64,000 bases of DNA from NCBI GenBank assembly GCA_001592805.2, contig CP051139.1:2046001-2110000 (forward strand), given 5' to 3'. This stretch comes from Peltaster fructicola. Lineage: Eukaryota > Ascomycota > Dothideomycetes. The translations under genes were made by a program, and so were the position numbers. Below the pieces are notes generated by a model. The model made no database searches and had not been told where the DNA came from. It saw only the letters and a program-made list of their open reading frames with translations. Below, piece after piece: positions 10,101-19,864 of the stretch (position 1 is the stretch's first letter; each line of letters starts with the position of its first letter).

Positions 10101-12021
10101 TCTTGATTGAGCTAGAAGCTGGCTTGCTGCTTGAAGCGGATGAGGAAGCAGGCTTGGAGGATGAGACGGATCCGGAAGAGACTGGCACGCTTGAGCTTGC
10201 TGGCTTTGACGAAGAGACTCCGGCGCTGGAGGAGCTCACAGGCTTGGATGACGAGATGGAACCGCTCGACACCGAGACACTGCTGCTGGCAGGCTTTGAA
10301 GACGAGACTCCAGCGCTTGAGGAGCTCACTGGCTTCGAAGCTGAAGAGCTGATCTTGGAGCTTGAAGCAACAGAGCTTGACACAACGGAGCTTGAAGCAC
10401 TGGAAGAGCTCACTGGCTTGGAAGACGAAACTCCAGCGCTTGAGGAGCTCACTGGCTTCGAAGCTGAAGAGCTTATCTTGGAGCTTGAAGCAACAGAGCT
10501 TGACACAACGGAGCTTGAAGCACTGGAAGAGCTCACTGGCTTGGAAGACGAAACTCCAGCGCTTGAGGAGCTTACTGGCTTAGATGCTGAAGAGCTGACC
10601 TTGGAGCTTGAAGCAACAGAGCTCGAAGCACTGGAAGAGCTCACTGGCTTGGATGCCGAAGAGCTGACTGCGGAGCTGGAAACAACAGAGCTGGAGGCAC
10701 TTGACGAGCTCACTGGCTTGGAAGACGTAACTCCAGCGCTTGAGGAGCTTACTGGCTTAGATGCTGAAGAGCTGACTGCGGAGCTGGAAACAACAGAGCT
10801 GGATGCGCTAGATGAGCTCACTGGCTTAGATGCTGAAGAGCTGACTGCGGAGCTGGAGACAACAGAGCTGGATGCGCTTGATGAGCTCACTGGCTTCGAT
10901 GCCGAAGAGCTGACAGCGCTGGATGAGCTCACAGGCTTGCTTGCAGAAGACGATACAGCGCTTGAGCTGGACACAACTGATGCGGAAGACGAGCTGACGG
11001 GCTTGCTAGAAGCAGATGATGATGCTGCGCTCGAACTTGTGACAGCTGCTGAGGATGAGCTTACAGGCTTGCTTGCAGAGGACGACGCGACGCTTGAGCT
11101 GGTTACAACTGAAGAGGAGCTCACAATCTTGCTTGAGCTGGTGACTGCTGCTGAGGACGAGCTGACAGGCTTGCTTGAGCTGGTGACAGCTGCCGAGGAT
11201 GAGCTAACAGGCTTGCTTGAGCTGGATACAACAGAAGAAGAGCTGACAATCTTGCTTGAGCTGGTAACAGCTGCTGAGGATGAGCTGACAGGCTTGCTTG
11301 AGCTGGATACAACTGAAGAAGAGCTGACAGGCTTGCTTGAGCTGGATGCAACAGAAGAAGAGCTGACAACCTTGCTTGAGCTGGTGACGGCTGCTGAGGA
11401 AGAAGAGAGTGGCTTTGAGGACGAGGAGACAGCGACAGAGCTGCTTGAAACCACGGATGAGGAGCTCGATGGGATAGATGATGTGGTGATCTTGGAAGAC
11501 GACGAAACAACAATCGAGCTGCTAGTGATCTTTGTGGAACTGCTAGAGACCACAGATGATGTGGTGATCTTCGATGACGAGACAACGACTGAGCTGCTGG
11601 TGATCTTGGCAGAGCTAGTTGTGTGAGTTGAGGAGCTCAATGGAGCCGACGATGTGGTGATCTTTGAGGAAGAAGTAATAATGGAGCTGCTTGATGGCTT
11701 CTTGGAGCTGGAGACGGCACTGGAGGTCCAGGATGTAGTGCTGTGTCCACCCCATGGAGGGTAATCGTCGCCACCACCGTAGCCACCTTCATCACCACCA
11801 TCGTCGCCACCGTCATAGCCGTCGTTGTTGTCGTCTCCTCCCCACCAGTTGTTGTCGTTGTTGTCGTCGTCACCATCACGACCATATCCACCCCTGTGAA
11901 CACCTCCGTTCCATCCACCGAATGGGTTTCTCCAGTTGTCAAACCAACCTGGCGCAGCGGCGACCACAGGAGTCTGTGATAAGGCCAGCGCCAGGGTGAC
12001 AAGTTTAGTAGCAGAGGCCAT
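7114..12021 (-). CDS. Giant secreted Ser-rich repeat protein, probable cell-surface protein
   Basis: A single uninterrupted frame of 1635 codons. Residues 1-22 form a hydrophobic signal peptide ending in VVAAA. Residues about 24-95 are an unusual head rich in Trp, Gly, Asp, Asn and Tyr. The next 1500 residues are Ser blocks separated by Lys, Ala, Pro, Val or Thr, in nested repeats of 19, 20 and 39 residues. The tail has two Cys (SVCSCSP) followed by a Thr/Val strand ending TATAYTA. I see no hydrophobic C-terminal GPI signal. Such Ser/Thr-rich secreted proteins are usually O-mannosylated wall or extracellular proteins; here the function is inference. It is isolated, with no gene within about 2.7 kb on either side. 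Copy number probably varies between strains, and an assembly of this region could be collapsed. Confidence 0.8.
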   Translation of the reverse strand: MASATKLVTLALALSQTPVVAAAPGWFDNWRNPFGGWNGGVHRGGYGRDGDDDNNDNNWWGGDDNNDGYDGGDDGGDEGGYGGGDDYPPWGGHSTTSWTSSAVSSSKKPSSSSIITSSSKITTSSAPLSSSTHTTSSAKITSSSVVVSSSKITTSSVVSSSSTKITSSSIVVSSSSKITTSSIPSSSSSVVSSSSVAVSSSSKPLSSSSAAVTSSSKVVSSSSVASSSSKPVSSSSVVSSSSKPVSSSSAAVTSSSKIVSSSSVVSSSSKPVSSSSAAVTSSSKPVSSSSAAVTSSSKIVSSSSVVTSSSVASSSASKPVSSSSAAVTSSSAASSSASSKPVSSSSASVVSSSSAVSSSASKPVSSSSAVSSSASKPVSSSSASSSVVSSSAVSSSASKPVSSSSASSSVVSSSAVSSSASKPVSSSSAGVTSSKPVSSSSASSSVVSSSAVSSSASKPVSSSSASSSVASSSKVSSSASKPVSSSSAGVSSSKPVSSSSASSSVVSSSVASSSKISSSASKPVSSSSAGVSSSKPVSSSSASSSVVSSSVASSSKISSSASKPVSSSSAGVSSSKPASSSVSVSSGSISSSKPVSSSSAGVSSSKPASSSVPVSSGSVSSSKPASSSASSSKPASSSIKTSSASSSVPSSKPASSSIPVSSGSSSILSSKPVSSSSAGVTSSKPASSSASSSKAASSSASSSKASSSTPSSKPVSSSSAGVTSSKPASSSASSSKPSSSASSSKASSSTPSSKPVSSSSAGVTSSKPASSSASSSKPSSSASSSKASSSTPSSKPVSSSSAGVTSSKPASSSASSSKAASSSASSSKASSSASSSKVASSSVSSSKAASSSASSSKVSSSVSSSKAASSSASSSKVSSSVSSSKVSSSVSSSKAASSSASSSKVSSSVSSSKAVSSSASSSKAASSSASSSKVASSSVSSSKAASSSASSSKPSSSASSSKAASSSASSSKTSSSASSSKPSSSASSSKAASSSVSSSKPSSSASSSKISSSVSSSKASSSASSSKASSSASSSKVSSSVKASSSASSSKPSSSASSSKVSSSVQASSSASSSKVSSSVKASSSASSSKPSSSASSSKVSSSVQASSSASSSKVSSSVKASSSASSSKPSSSASSSKVSSSVKASSSASSSKVSSSASSSKASSSASSSKVSSSVKASSSAPSSKPASSSAPSSKPASSSAPSSKPASSSAPSSKPVSSSSAGVSSSKPASSSAPSSRAPSSSAPSSKPASSTAPSSRVPSSSAPSSKPASSTAPSSRVPSSSAPSSKPASSTAPSSRVPSSSAPSSKPASSTAPSSRVPSSSAPSSKPASSTAPSSRVPSSSAPSSKPASSSAPSSRVPSSSAPSSKPASSTAPSSRASSSVAASSSAPSSGRASSSATSSARPSSSAPSSARPSSSAPSSARPSSSKPSASASSSARQASSSGPSSSKPSSSKASSSKPSSVKPSSTAPSSKASSSKASSSKPSSVKPSSTAPSSKASSSKPSSVKPSSTAPSSKASSSKPSSVKPSSTAPSSKASSSKPSSSKPSSVKPSSTAPSSKASSSKASSSKPSSVKPSSTAPSSSKPSSSKPSSTGKPSSKASSSRYSSSLRVITSSVCSCSPVTVTVTATAYTA
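7421..7600 (-). repeat. 57-bp coding tandem repeats (19-residue units)
   Basis: The phrase gcgcagtacttgatgg recurs exactly 57 bp apart (7479 and 7536), with diverged copies on both sides. It encodes a unit of the type KASSSKPSSVKPSSTAPSS near the C-terminus of the Ser-rich protein. Confidence 0.85.
7913..8332 (-). repeat. 60-bp coding tandem repeats, seven copies
   Basis: Seven near-identical units in exact 60-bp register. Each starts with a form of gcttggtgcagagcttga and encodes the 20-residue unit SSAPSSKPASSTAPSSRVPS. Copies differ mostly at a few synonymous or conservative positions, as expected for recent slippage or unequal exchange. Confidence 0.9.
8632..8940 (-). repeat. 117-bp higher-order coding repeat
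   Basis: Units start near 8632, 8749 and 8866, exactly 117 bp apart, and are nearly identical. Each codes for 39 residues made of smaller Ser/Lys/Val blocks, alternating SVKASSS and SVQASSS variants. This is a second, higher-order layer of repetition in the same gene. Confidence 0.85.
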
Positions 12022-14851
12022 AATGATTGTCGAGGAGTCTCTGGACTGCTTGCCTGGTTAGTATCCCGCGTAACGAACGACGGGTCCTGCTGAACGAGCG
12101 TTGGGTGTGAGAGAAGGAGGAAGGACGCAGCAGGAGTAAAGAGAGTGTATGCTCCACGACGAGTGTGGCTTGAGCACGATGTAGCTCAGCGCCATGCGAA
12201 CCGTCAGGTACGACCTGTCTAAGCTTCGATAGCATGTCTTCAGGCCGAGCGTCCTTTTCTCAGAGTGAGGCCTCTGACGCAGATCTCCAGTAGTAGCCGG
12301 GATAGAGTTCGAGCTTATGCAGCACCAGCAAGAGTCTCCAAAGGTAATGTCTCGAAGAGGACAAGGATCCTTCTCAACGAAGCCCGATAGATGGCGGAAC
12401 CTGGATGCCGTATCTAACGAGGGTGCTACATCTGGCAGAGCGGCAGCTGTTCATGATGTTGCTATACGTCGAGGACGACACCAGATGGCTTTGTCATTGG
12501 CAAACCCCGGCAGCTCATGCCTCTGTAAAAGGTATGACTTGTCTGATGATCCTCCTCGCACGCTTGACTTGTGGTGTCATCCACACGGTGGTTTAACTTC
12601 GAAGCCATTGTGATCGGGCACTCGACAATGATTCATGCTGTTTGGTCCACCCTAGCAGTATAGTAGGGCGATATAGTGGTACTAGCGGTTTTCCGAGGCG
12701 GTGGACTATGAATTGTTCTGACTGCCCAGCATAGCGGTACGCACGTGCGGTGTTACATGTGGTCGAGTGCCTCCATTTTCGTGGCTGCCTGCAACATCTG
12801 CTGACCGAGAGTGCGACAGCGAGCGCTGCAGTCTGCAATCTGCAGCATGCTGATGGATGTTGCTGATGCTGGTGTAGATGTGGTGAGGAGCCGAAACACC
12901 ATTTGTCAATTCTTGTTGTGCGACAGCTTTCTTGGTTAGCGCGGAAAGCTTCGATCAAGGTTCAGGCACAGTGGAGCTAGTCTCTCACATGGTACGAAGT
13001 CTTTCCAGATTGAAGGATACTCTGCCACGCCGTCATACTCAACGACTGCACAGAGATGCAAATCTCACAAATCTGGAGACAAGCCCCGTGGAGAGATCGT
13101 AGCAGTCATCGCGTAGAGCGATCGGCCCGCTGCATCATGCAACAAGTCGCTCAAATCACAGACACAAGCATGAATGCTGTTCCGTCCGTAAAAGTCTCCT
13201 CTCGAAGTGGCGTTCAATACTGCATGCTCAGCAACGCGTCACTACTCAGGGCACTGTAGACTATGCGAGATATCGCTCGACAGATGCACTGGGACATGGA
13301 TCTCGCTGTCCTCTGGCTTTTGATCAGCAAGCCCAACGCACTCGACGTATGTACCTGTAAGAGAAGGAAAGAATATATATATACCATCAAAGGTCAGCCT
13401 GACACAGCACTCTGCAGCACACTCGTCCACAGGAAGCACATGTGATTCTCAGCAGCGTGGAGGATCTGAGACAAACATGGGCGCCGTCAGTGACAGACGA
13501 CGATTCTCTCCACTTCAGGAATGGCTCGGTTCTCAAACATCGGATCGTGTGCCTGGTCTAGCACAAACAAGCGGCGCCGTCGTACAATAGAGCTCGACTT
13601 ACTCCTCAGCCTCGGTCAGGTTTGATAACTGCTATAATCATATAGTATACGAGTGTGGTCGCGACATGCGTCCAGAGCTAACAGACAGACTTGGGCACCA
13701 TCGTCATCTGTACCAGTGTCATGCTGGATGGCGCCACTCCAGCCTACACGCATCACTGATTTCTCAACAGACAAAAAGTAAGACAGAGTTTGCCTCGACT
13801 GTCAAATCGATATCTGTGACAGCTACACCGATAAACTCTGATTACAGCCGCCATCATCCGCTTCACATTGTGGCTGGGTTGATGTGCACGGATTTCAACC
13901 GTCGGCTCAGATGATGACATATTCGATCAAATGGCGCCGCCATACCTTATCTCTCCGCAGTCAATGCTGCCAGCCATTTCAAGATTAAGAACATGGGGAT
14001 GATAACGTCGATGCATCGTGCAGAGAAAGCTCATCTGGTACTGCACAAGGAGATGCCAACCTCCGCAAGTTGAGCAATATGAAAGTCACGTATAGGGTGA
14101 AGAGTACGTGCTGTACCTGACATGGAACTTCTGCGGCGTAAGCTATGCAGCCTTTTGAGCCAGGTCGGGTCACTCTAGTAGGTACGTACCTCACTCAGAA
14201 CCGCACGCCACTCTCATCCACTGCAAGAGGGCTCGCTGAGGGAGCGTGGGTTACGCAAGCAAGCCAAGACGGCTGTGCTTTAGGTGTGAAACAGGTTTGA
14301 CGACACTGTAGCTAATTGGGCTCTCAGCTAGAGAACGACCACTTCGCTTGCTGCACCGAGGCAGACGGGCATGGCATTGGCAGGGATGGCAGTGCCGCTT
14401 GTGCTGCACCTCCATTGTACCTTGCAGCATACCCTGCTCGCCTCGCCGTCTTTGCGAACGTGGGATGCTTACCGAGCTGAAAAGCTAGACAATAATGTTT
14501 TGATGTAGGTGTGGCCTGGGACACCCATGGGGCACCCATAACTCGATACAAGATGCAGAGTGCTATCAACCCGCGACCGAGATGTCAGATTGCAGGGACA
14601 CCTGACGTTTCGTGTGCCGGGCTTGTTGCACTTGCTTCTGTTCTGGACAGTGACGACCAGCTGAGCTTATCAGGAAGCAAGCCAAATAAGAAGCAACTAC
14701 TGTGAGCACTTCTTGGGCGTCCGTTTAGCGAAGGCGAGAGCTGAACGTAGAAGACGGCTGTCTGACCACTTCGTACCGCGCACGTTGCGTGGCGCTGATG
14801 ATTTGTTGGTACCACCTCAGTCTGCCTTGCCATCTCATCGATAGCAGGTCC
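12022..14851. other. Intergenic, promoter of the Ser-rich gene plus unassigned sequence
   Basis: The first few hundred bases upstream of 12021 must hold the promoter and leader of the Ser-rich gene. Beyond that I see only short ORFs and small AT stretches (atatatata near 13373, ctataatcatatagtatac near 13631). The right end is the 3' flank of the DENN-type gene. Confidence 0.5.
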
Positions 14852-16364
14852 TTAGCACACACGAATACCACATAAGGTAACAGGCTCCTCCACGATCGTT
14901 GTTTTCTTCCCAGATATTGACTCAACGATACTCTGGAAGAAGTTGCGGTCGTTATGGCTCCAAGGATCAAGTCCAGCTTGTGTCAGGACAGCCACAGGTA
15001 TCTCCAGAACATCTTCTGTTGAGGTCTCGGCAACAACCTGGGATGCGCTATCGACCACTGTCTTAGACAGGTTGTGGAAGTAAGCCTTGATTATCGCTGC
15101 ATGGGTTGCGCTCCTGTCGTATGTGTCATGCTCCCCGGTCGCTGTCGGTAAGTGCTGTAGAGTGTCGTGGTCGCCCTCCCGCTCTTGCACATTCGAGCTG
15201 TCTTCTGATAACCAGGAGATGGACCTCTGTGCTAGCGTGGACCAGGAGTATGGCTCGACGCTCTCATAGGACACAATCGGCGTGGTGTAGTCGTGGTGCT
15301 TATCAAGCAGGCTCGTACGATCGGTGTCGTCCTGGTAAGCGTCGACATCGTGCTCGCTGTCGATCGACCACAAATAGCGATGCAGGGCTCCAAAACGTTG
15401 CACGTCTCGCTGCGTAGCCCGTATGTGGTTGCCAGCAGCATCTTTGATGTGTGGCTTCGATTCTGGCGCAAGGTCGACAAGAGTATCGTACAGATTTGTC
15501 TTCTCTCGCAGTATGGTATCAGTCGTACAAGCAATCCATGAAGGCGTGCCCAGCAGGGTCGTCATATCTGCGATGCCTATGTTGTACAGTGGTCGTTTGT
15601 GTGTATTTGCGGCAACGGCAAGCGAAGCATGTTGTGATAGGAGCAAGAGGTTATGGACTGCACTTGTCAGGTAGGGTTCGTTTCTTGTCTTGGTACGCAC
15701 CATGATCACAATTGTCTCTCACCGGAGGAGGAGCAACAATTAGAATTCTCTTCGATAGCAGAACCTGTCTCTGCAATGGATAGAGCAGAGGTCCGAACAG
15801 GTCTAAGGTCTTTGCCAAGGTTCGGACAGGGTGTGCGTTAGGCAGGTCTGTATCGATGCTAGGCATCGGATCTTGTCTTCGAGGATCAGCCTTCACTCGC
15901 GCTGCGTCGATATGCGTTGCTTTGTTCGCATTCGCCCAGTACTCCTCAAGTACAGTATGGTTGTCGAGATCCTGGATCAGCGTTCTTGCAAGTCGATTCA
16001 GCGGTTCGACATATTGCCATGCAGGAGTCAAGGCCCCATCCTGCTGTACCGTAAGAGCGCCGACTGCTGCAAAGCGAGCGTTTCTATGCTCTTCATCCGA
16101 CGCAGTCTGGACGAATGCGCTGACGCCGGTCAAAGTGTCGTGCGCGAAGTACACCACATCATTGTCCTCTTCGTGCAGTCCTGAGGGCAACGACTTATAC
16201 TCGACCCCAGCAAGGTCGACATCTGAGTGCGCTTTCTGCCATGTGATTGTGTATCTGTGTTGGAGTCAGTAAGATCTCTTGAGATTGTTGCAAGCATACC
16301 CGATTTTCTGGTCAAAAACAACCAGAAAAAGCGCTGCCAGCGGTGGCAACAGCACAGTGGACAT
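14852..16364 (-). CDS. LCHN/Anr2-type DENN-domain protein (DUF4484 family)
   Basis: Three exons: 16364-16300, 16254-15701 and 15657-14852, with introns of 45 bp (16255-16299) and 43 bp (15658-15700). Joined they give 474 residues. The N-terminus PPLAALFLVVFDQKIG followed by a YTITWQK strand and EYKSLPSGLH is the longin-like start of the LCHN family. The core PLLYPLQRQVLLSKRILIV then APPPVRDNC, and later PLYNIGIADM, match the DENN core of this family (yeast Anr2, animal DENND11). DENN proteins generally act on Rab GTPases as exchange factors; the fungal member's own target is not established. Both junctions restore the frame and the family pattern, and both introns are near the lower size limit for fungi. 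Family assignment is from remembered motifs. Confidence 0.85.
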
Positions 16365-17233
16365 CACACCACTTGCAGGCGTCTAGAACGATCGATCTGA
16401 TGCCTGCCTTCAGCGCGACTATACGACGCGTTTGATAGTATGCACAGCCATCTGCTGTTGCCTTGAAACGAAAGTGTCGCTCAGAAGACGACATTGATGT
16501 GAGGTTGCTGACGTATACAGCAGCACGGTCGCGAAGCTGATATACTGACCTCGGCATTTTCCTCGAGCAAAATTGCATCGCTCTGTCCATCACATCTCAA
16601 GTAGATGCTACAATCTCGACTCCATCTGGTCTGAGAACAATGCTACTGGAGGTATCGTACATCAGCGAGCTCAGTCGTGAACGGCGCATGCTTTCGATAA
16701 GCTTCAAGGCGGCACATGGTCTGTCCAGACGTCTCTCACCACATGCTGAGCTGCTCATGAACTCCTACTACTGCATCAAAGACCCTCCCAGACGAGCTTT
16801 CACCATCTCACCTTGATGCAGGACACTCACTGTGCTGCGCTGAGGTGCTCCGTCAACGGTATGAGCAGCATGCTTGTCAGTGTACCGTCGCTCCACCGCA
16901 GCTCAATCAACAACACCCTTCAACAGCTCCTGATCAATGAAGTCTCTTGCCGCGCTCGGTCTTGCGTTCATATATCACAGATTTTGAGCTGGATCAGCAC
17001 ATGCTGTATGAGACAATAGCAACACATCAACAGTCTTTGAGTACGATCAGCTCTCTTCTCTTCCAAGAGCTTGGTTGTAATTTACAAGTTGACACAACCT
17101 ATATACGCAACCCAGAAAGGCAGTCCGATCAGCAGCTATGGTAGCATTGTAGCTCACTTATACACCTGGCAAGCGTTGTCGGACAGCAGCGAAGCAACAC
17201 TCTGTAGCTCATAGAAAGACCTGGTAAGTGTTG
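16365..17233. other. Intergenic, promoter of the DENN-type gene
   Basis: Sequence between the start of the DENN-type gene and the 3' end of the alpha-amylase gene, both on the minus strand. It presumably holds the promoter of the former and the 3' untranslated region of the latter. I see no other gene. Confidence 0.5.
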
Positions 17234-18936
17234 TCAAGCGGCCATACTGACATCAAAGGCTACCGGGAACTGTTCCCTATGCGCCTCGCTGTGTCTCACG
17301 AACACTGCAGCGTTCTTCGCAGAGCAGACGAACGTGCCAAAGCCTCGCTTGTCGAGCGTGACACTTCTGCGCGGCTCAGGCTCAAGGATATTGACCCATA
17401 TCTCTCCTGCTTGTCCCACTCGCTTTGCGATGGTGACCTCCTTGATACTGATCAACACGATACATCCTGGTCGATCGTGGGTGCCAGACCTCATCCAAGC
17501 AAGGCTGTCAGCATTGCCAAAGAGATCTGCCTGCTCACCATATGCGTATAGCTGTCTTGCGAGGATCAGATCAGCCACAAGAGATCTCCCTGGACTGACA
17601 CCGACTGCTGGCTCTGGGTGTGGTCCTTGTATGCCGAAGAGGTCACCCCAGAACACACACGGCTGACCATCTTTACGTAGTAAGATGAAGGCGTAGAACA
17701 GCACTTTCAACTGTGCGTCCATAGGCACGAAACTCGCCTGTCCTTGCTGTGTATCATGATTGGACACAATCGTCACAGCCGCACGAGGCCTGTCTGCGAC
17801 CAGACTTCCTTTCGCAACTTTCCGAAGATCAGCACTTCCGTCTCGTCGTCGAATAGCCTCAGAGAGTCTGGAGAAGTTATAGACAAGAGGCGAATCATAG
17901 GCGTAGGCATCGTGGCCGACAACGTCAAGCCAGCTGAGAATCTCCTTTGTATCACTCACCCAGACCTCGCCGACAACTAAAGCAGGCTCAAGGTTCATCT
18001 TTCGTCGACAGGACTGCACATGAGCGATCCACTCTCGGCTAAAACCATACGAGAAGTGCTGCACTGCATCCAATCTGAAGCCATCGACGGCTGTATCTCG
18101 CAGCATCCACTCCGCCCAGTCGAACAGGTCGTCTCGAACAGCTGCATGCTTGTGGTCGATGTTGCAAAGCAGCAGATAATCGTAGTTGCCATGCATCTTG
18201 CTCACATCATCAGCCCAGCCCTTGCCAGGTCTCTTTCGTGGCTCATTCCTGGTACCTAGCAAGCGCTGCAGCGATAGGGATTTGCCAGTCGGCTTTGGAT
18301 ACGTTGCTGGGTCATCAATGAGCTTGTAGATGGCATGCCGCTCTTTTCTCTGGTCCCAATCAGTTCCATTGAAGTGCTCTGCTCGCCACATCAAAGAGCT
18401 TCGCTTCGTCCCTCGGCCAGGAAACTCGTACTTCAACCATGCCACTATCTTCCTCGGTGGACAGATCTCGACACGGCGGTCTGGGTAGGTCAGCTTGGTC
18501 AAAAGACATTCTGCATGATACCTTCTGGATCAACCTCAACTGCCCAGCATTCTTCCGTGGCATCACCAGACGTCTTGTGGTTCAACACCGCATCCCATAT
18601 GATGCCAATGCCACGAGTACGTGCAGCATTGATAAGCTCTCGTAGCTCTTCCACACTGCCCCATTTGGTACTACGTGCAAATTTGGAGTCGTACTCCCCA
18701 AGATCCCACAGATCATAACAATCGTAGCCATTGCTTTCTACGCTGTTGGCTTTGCAGCCGGGTGGTAGCCATAACGCAGTGATGCCAATGGCGAGTAGCT
18801 TGGGTAGTATGCGCAGCAGACGTGCATAGTGTGACGTCGCTGCATGTGTCTCGCTAGTAGCTGGTGGCTTAGACGTTGTATGCCACTCGAACGTCTGGAA
18901 AAGCGTCTTGTTAGGTGGTGTACGGGCGTGAGACAT
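17234..18936 (-). CDS. Intracellular alpha-amylase, GH13 subfamily 5 type
   Basis: Two exons, 18936-18522 and 18480-17234, with a 41-bp intron (18481-18521, GTATCA..CCAG, branch GCTGAC), give 553 residues. The (beta/alpha)8 amylase motifs are all visible: FQTFEW at the start, DAVLNHK near 115, GFRLDAVQH with nucleophile Asp276, GEVWVSD with acid/base Glu310, and SNHDTQ with Asp381. The block LKYEFPGRG...HFNGTDWD is typical of the GH13_5 branch shared with liquefying Bacillus amylases. There is no signal peptide, so it should be cytosolic. In other filamentous fungi, proteins of this group have been tied to alpha-glucan (cell wall) synthesis rather than starch feeding; that role here is inference. 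The intron falls exactly between EVDPE and DRRVEI, and splicing restores the domain B sequence. Confidence 0.92.
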
Positions 18937-19864
18937 GACACGCTACAAAGACGTGCTATCGCGGTCTTGCTGTCCTGAATTGCAGTGACGATATCAGTCA
19001 AGAGACATCCGGAACTTTGTCAACGAAATGGCGAAGATCAGCACGGAACTCGAATGCGTTGGGTTGAGACATGCTCATGTGTCATCCTCCAGGAGTTCTG
19101 ACACTCAATGCTTTAGAACTGCGGAATTAGACACTCAAGTACGGGAGTACACGTCTGCCAGGTAAGTCCGCGGCTGTGGTCATATTCTTTCCATTGCCAG
19201 AATAAGAGAGCACAGACCAGGAGGTGTTATTTGAGATACAAACAAGCCATGCTCTTCGACATCTTCTTCATCTCTCGAACATTCATCCAGCATACTCAGA
19301 TAAGCACCAACATCTCACAGATTTTGGCGCTGAGAGTAACGGCTAGACATGACCGGCATGAGTTCAGCAATCCGCCATGCACCATGAGTCCTTAGGTCTT
19401 TACATGATGAGGTGAACCTTCATTTGCCGTACCATCTCCCACGACCGATGCTGCTGCCAACCGCAGCTGAAGGATCAAGTCCTTGCGAAGGCAGTGCATA
19501 GTCATCGGACAACGCAAATCGGCAGTACTCGCGGTTTGGGTTGATCAGTGTGTTTCAAACAGCTTCAGCAAAGCGGCCCCTAATTGCGTCAGGCTGCGCC
19601 CACTGCAACCACACAGCACACTTGCATGCCTGCATCTGCACCCAAACTAGGGGTCTCCGTGAGTGTTACACGGTACTGTATGTTCGCACAGGGCGGAACA
19701 CTGCTATTGTTCCAGACGAAGCGCGATCGCATTCCATCCGAGATGAGCATCACTGGCAGTGCACAGTGGCCTCTCCGCCGGAAGAACAGCACTTCACCAG
19801 CAACGTCTTAGTATGCAGGCTGAGCATACAGTACTGAGCCTGAGGAGATGTCGGCAGATCAACA
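18937..19864. promoter_or_regulatory. Divergent intergenic region, amylase and RBR ligase genes
   Basis: About 930 bp between the divergent starts of the alpha-amylase and RBR ligase genes. It must hold both promoters. I could not pick out individual binding sites or another gene. Confidence 0.4.

Noticed and set aside
7136-11626. A 1496-codon open frame on the plus strand opposite the Ser-rich gene
   Set aside because: It is a Leu/Glu/Asp-rich mirror of the Ser/Lys/Ala repeats, with no domain or signal of its own. Repetition of a few codons lacking antisense stops explains its length.
12317-14833. Short ORFs on both strands
   Set aside because: None has a recognisable domain, good start context or splicing continuity; taken as chance frames.
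16312-16593. Minus-strand ORF overlapping the first exon of the DENN-type gene
   Set aside because: It is in a different frame from the exon that restores the family N-terminus, and its sequence has no match to that family.
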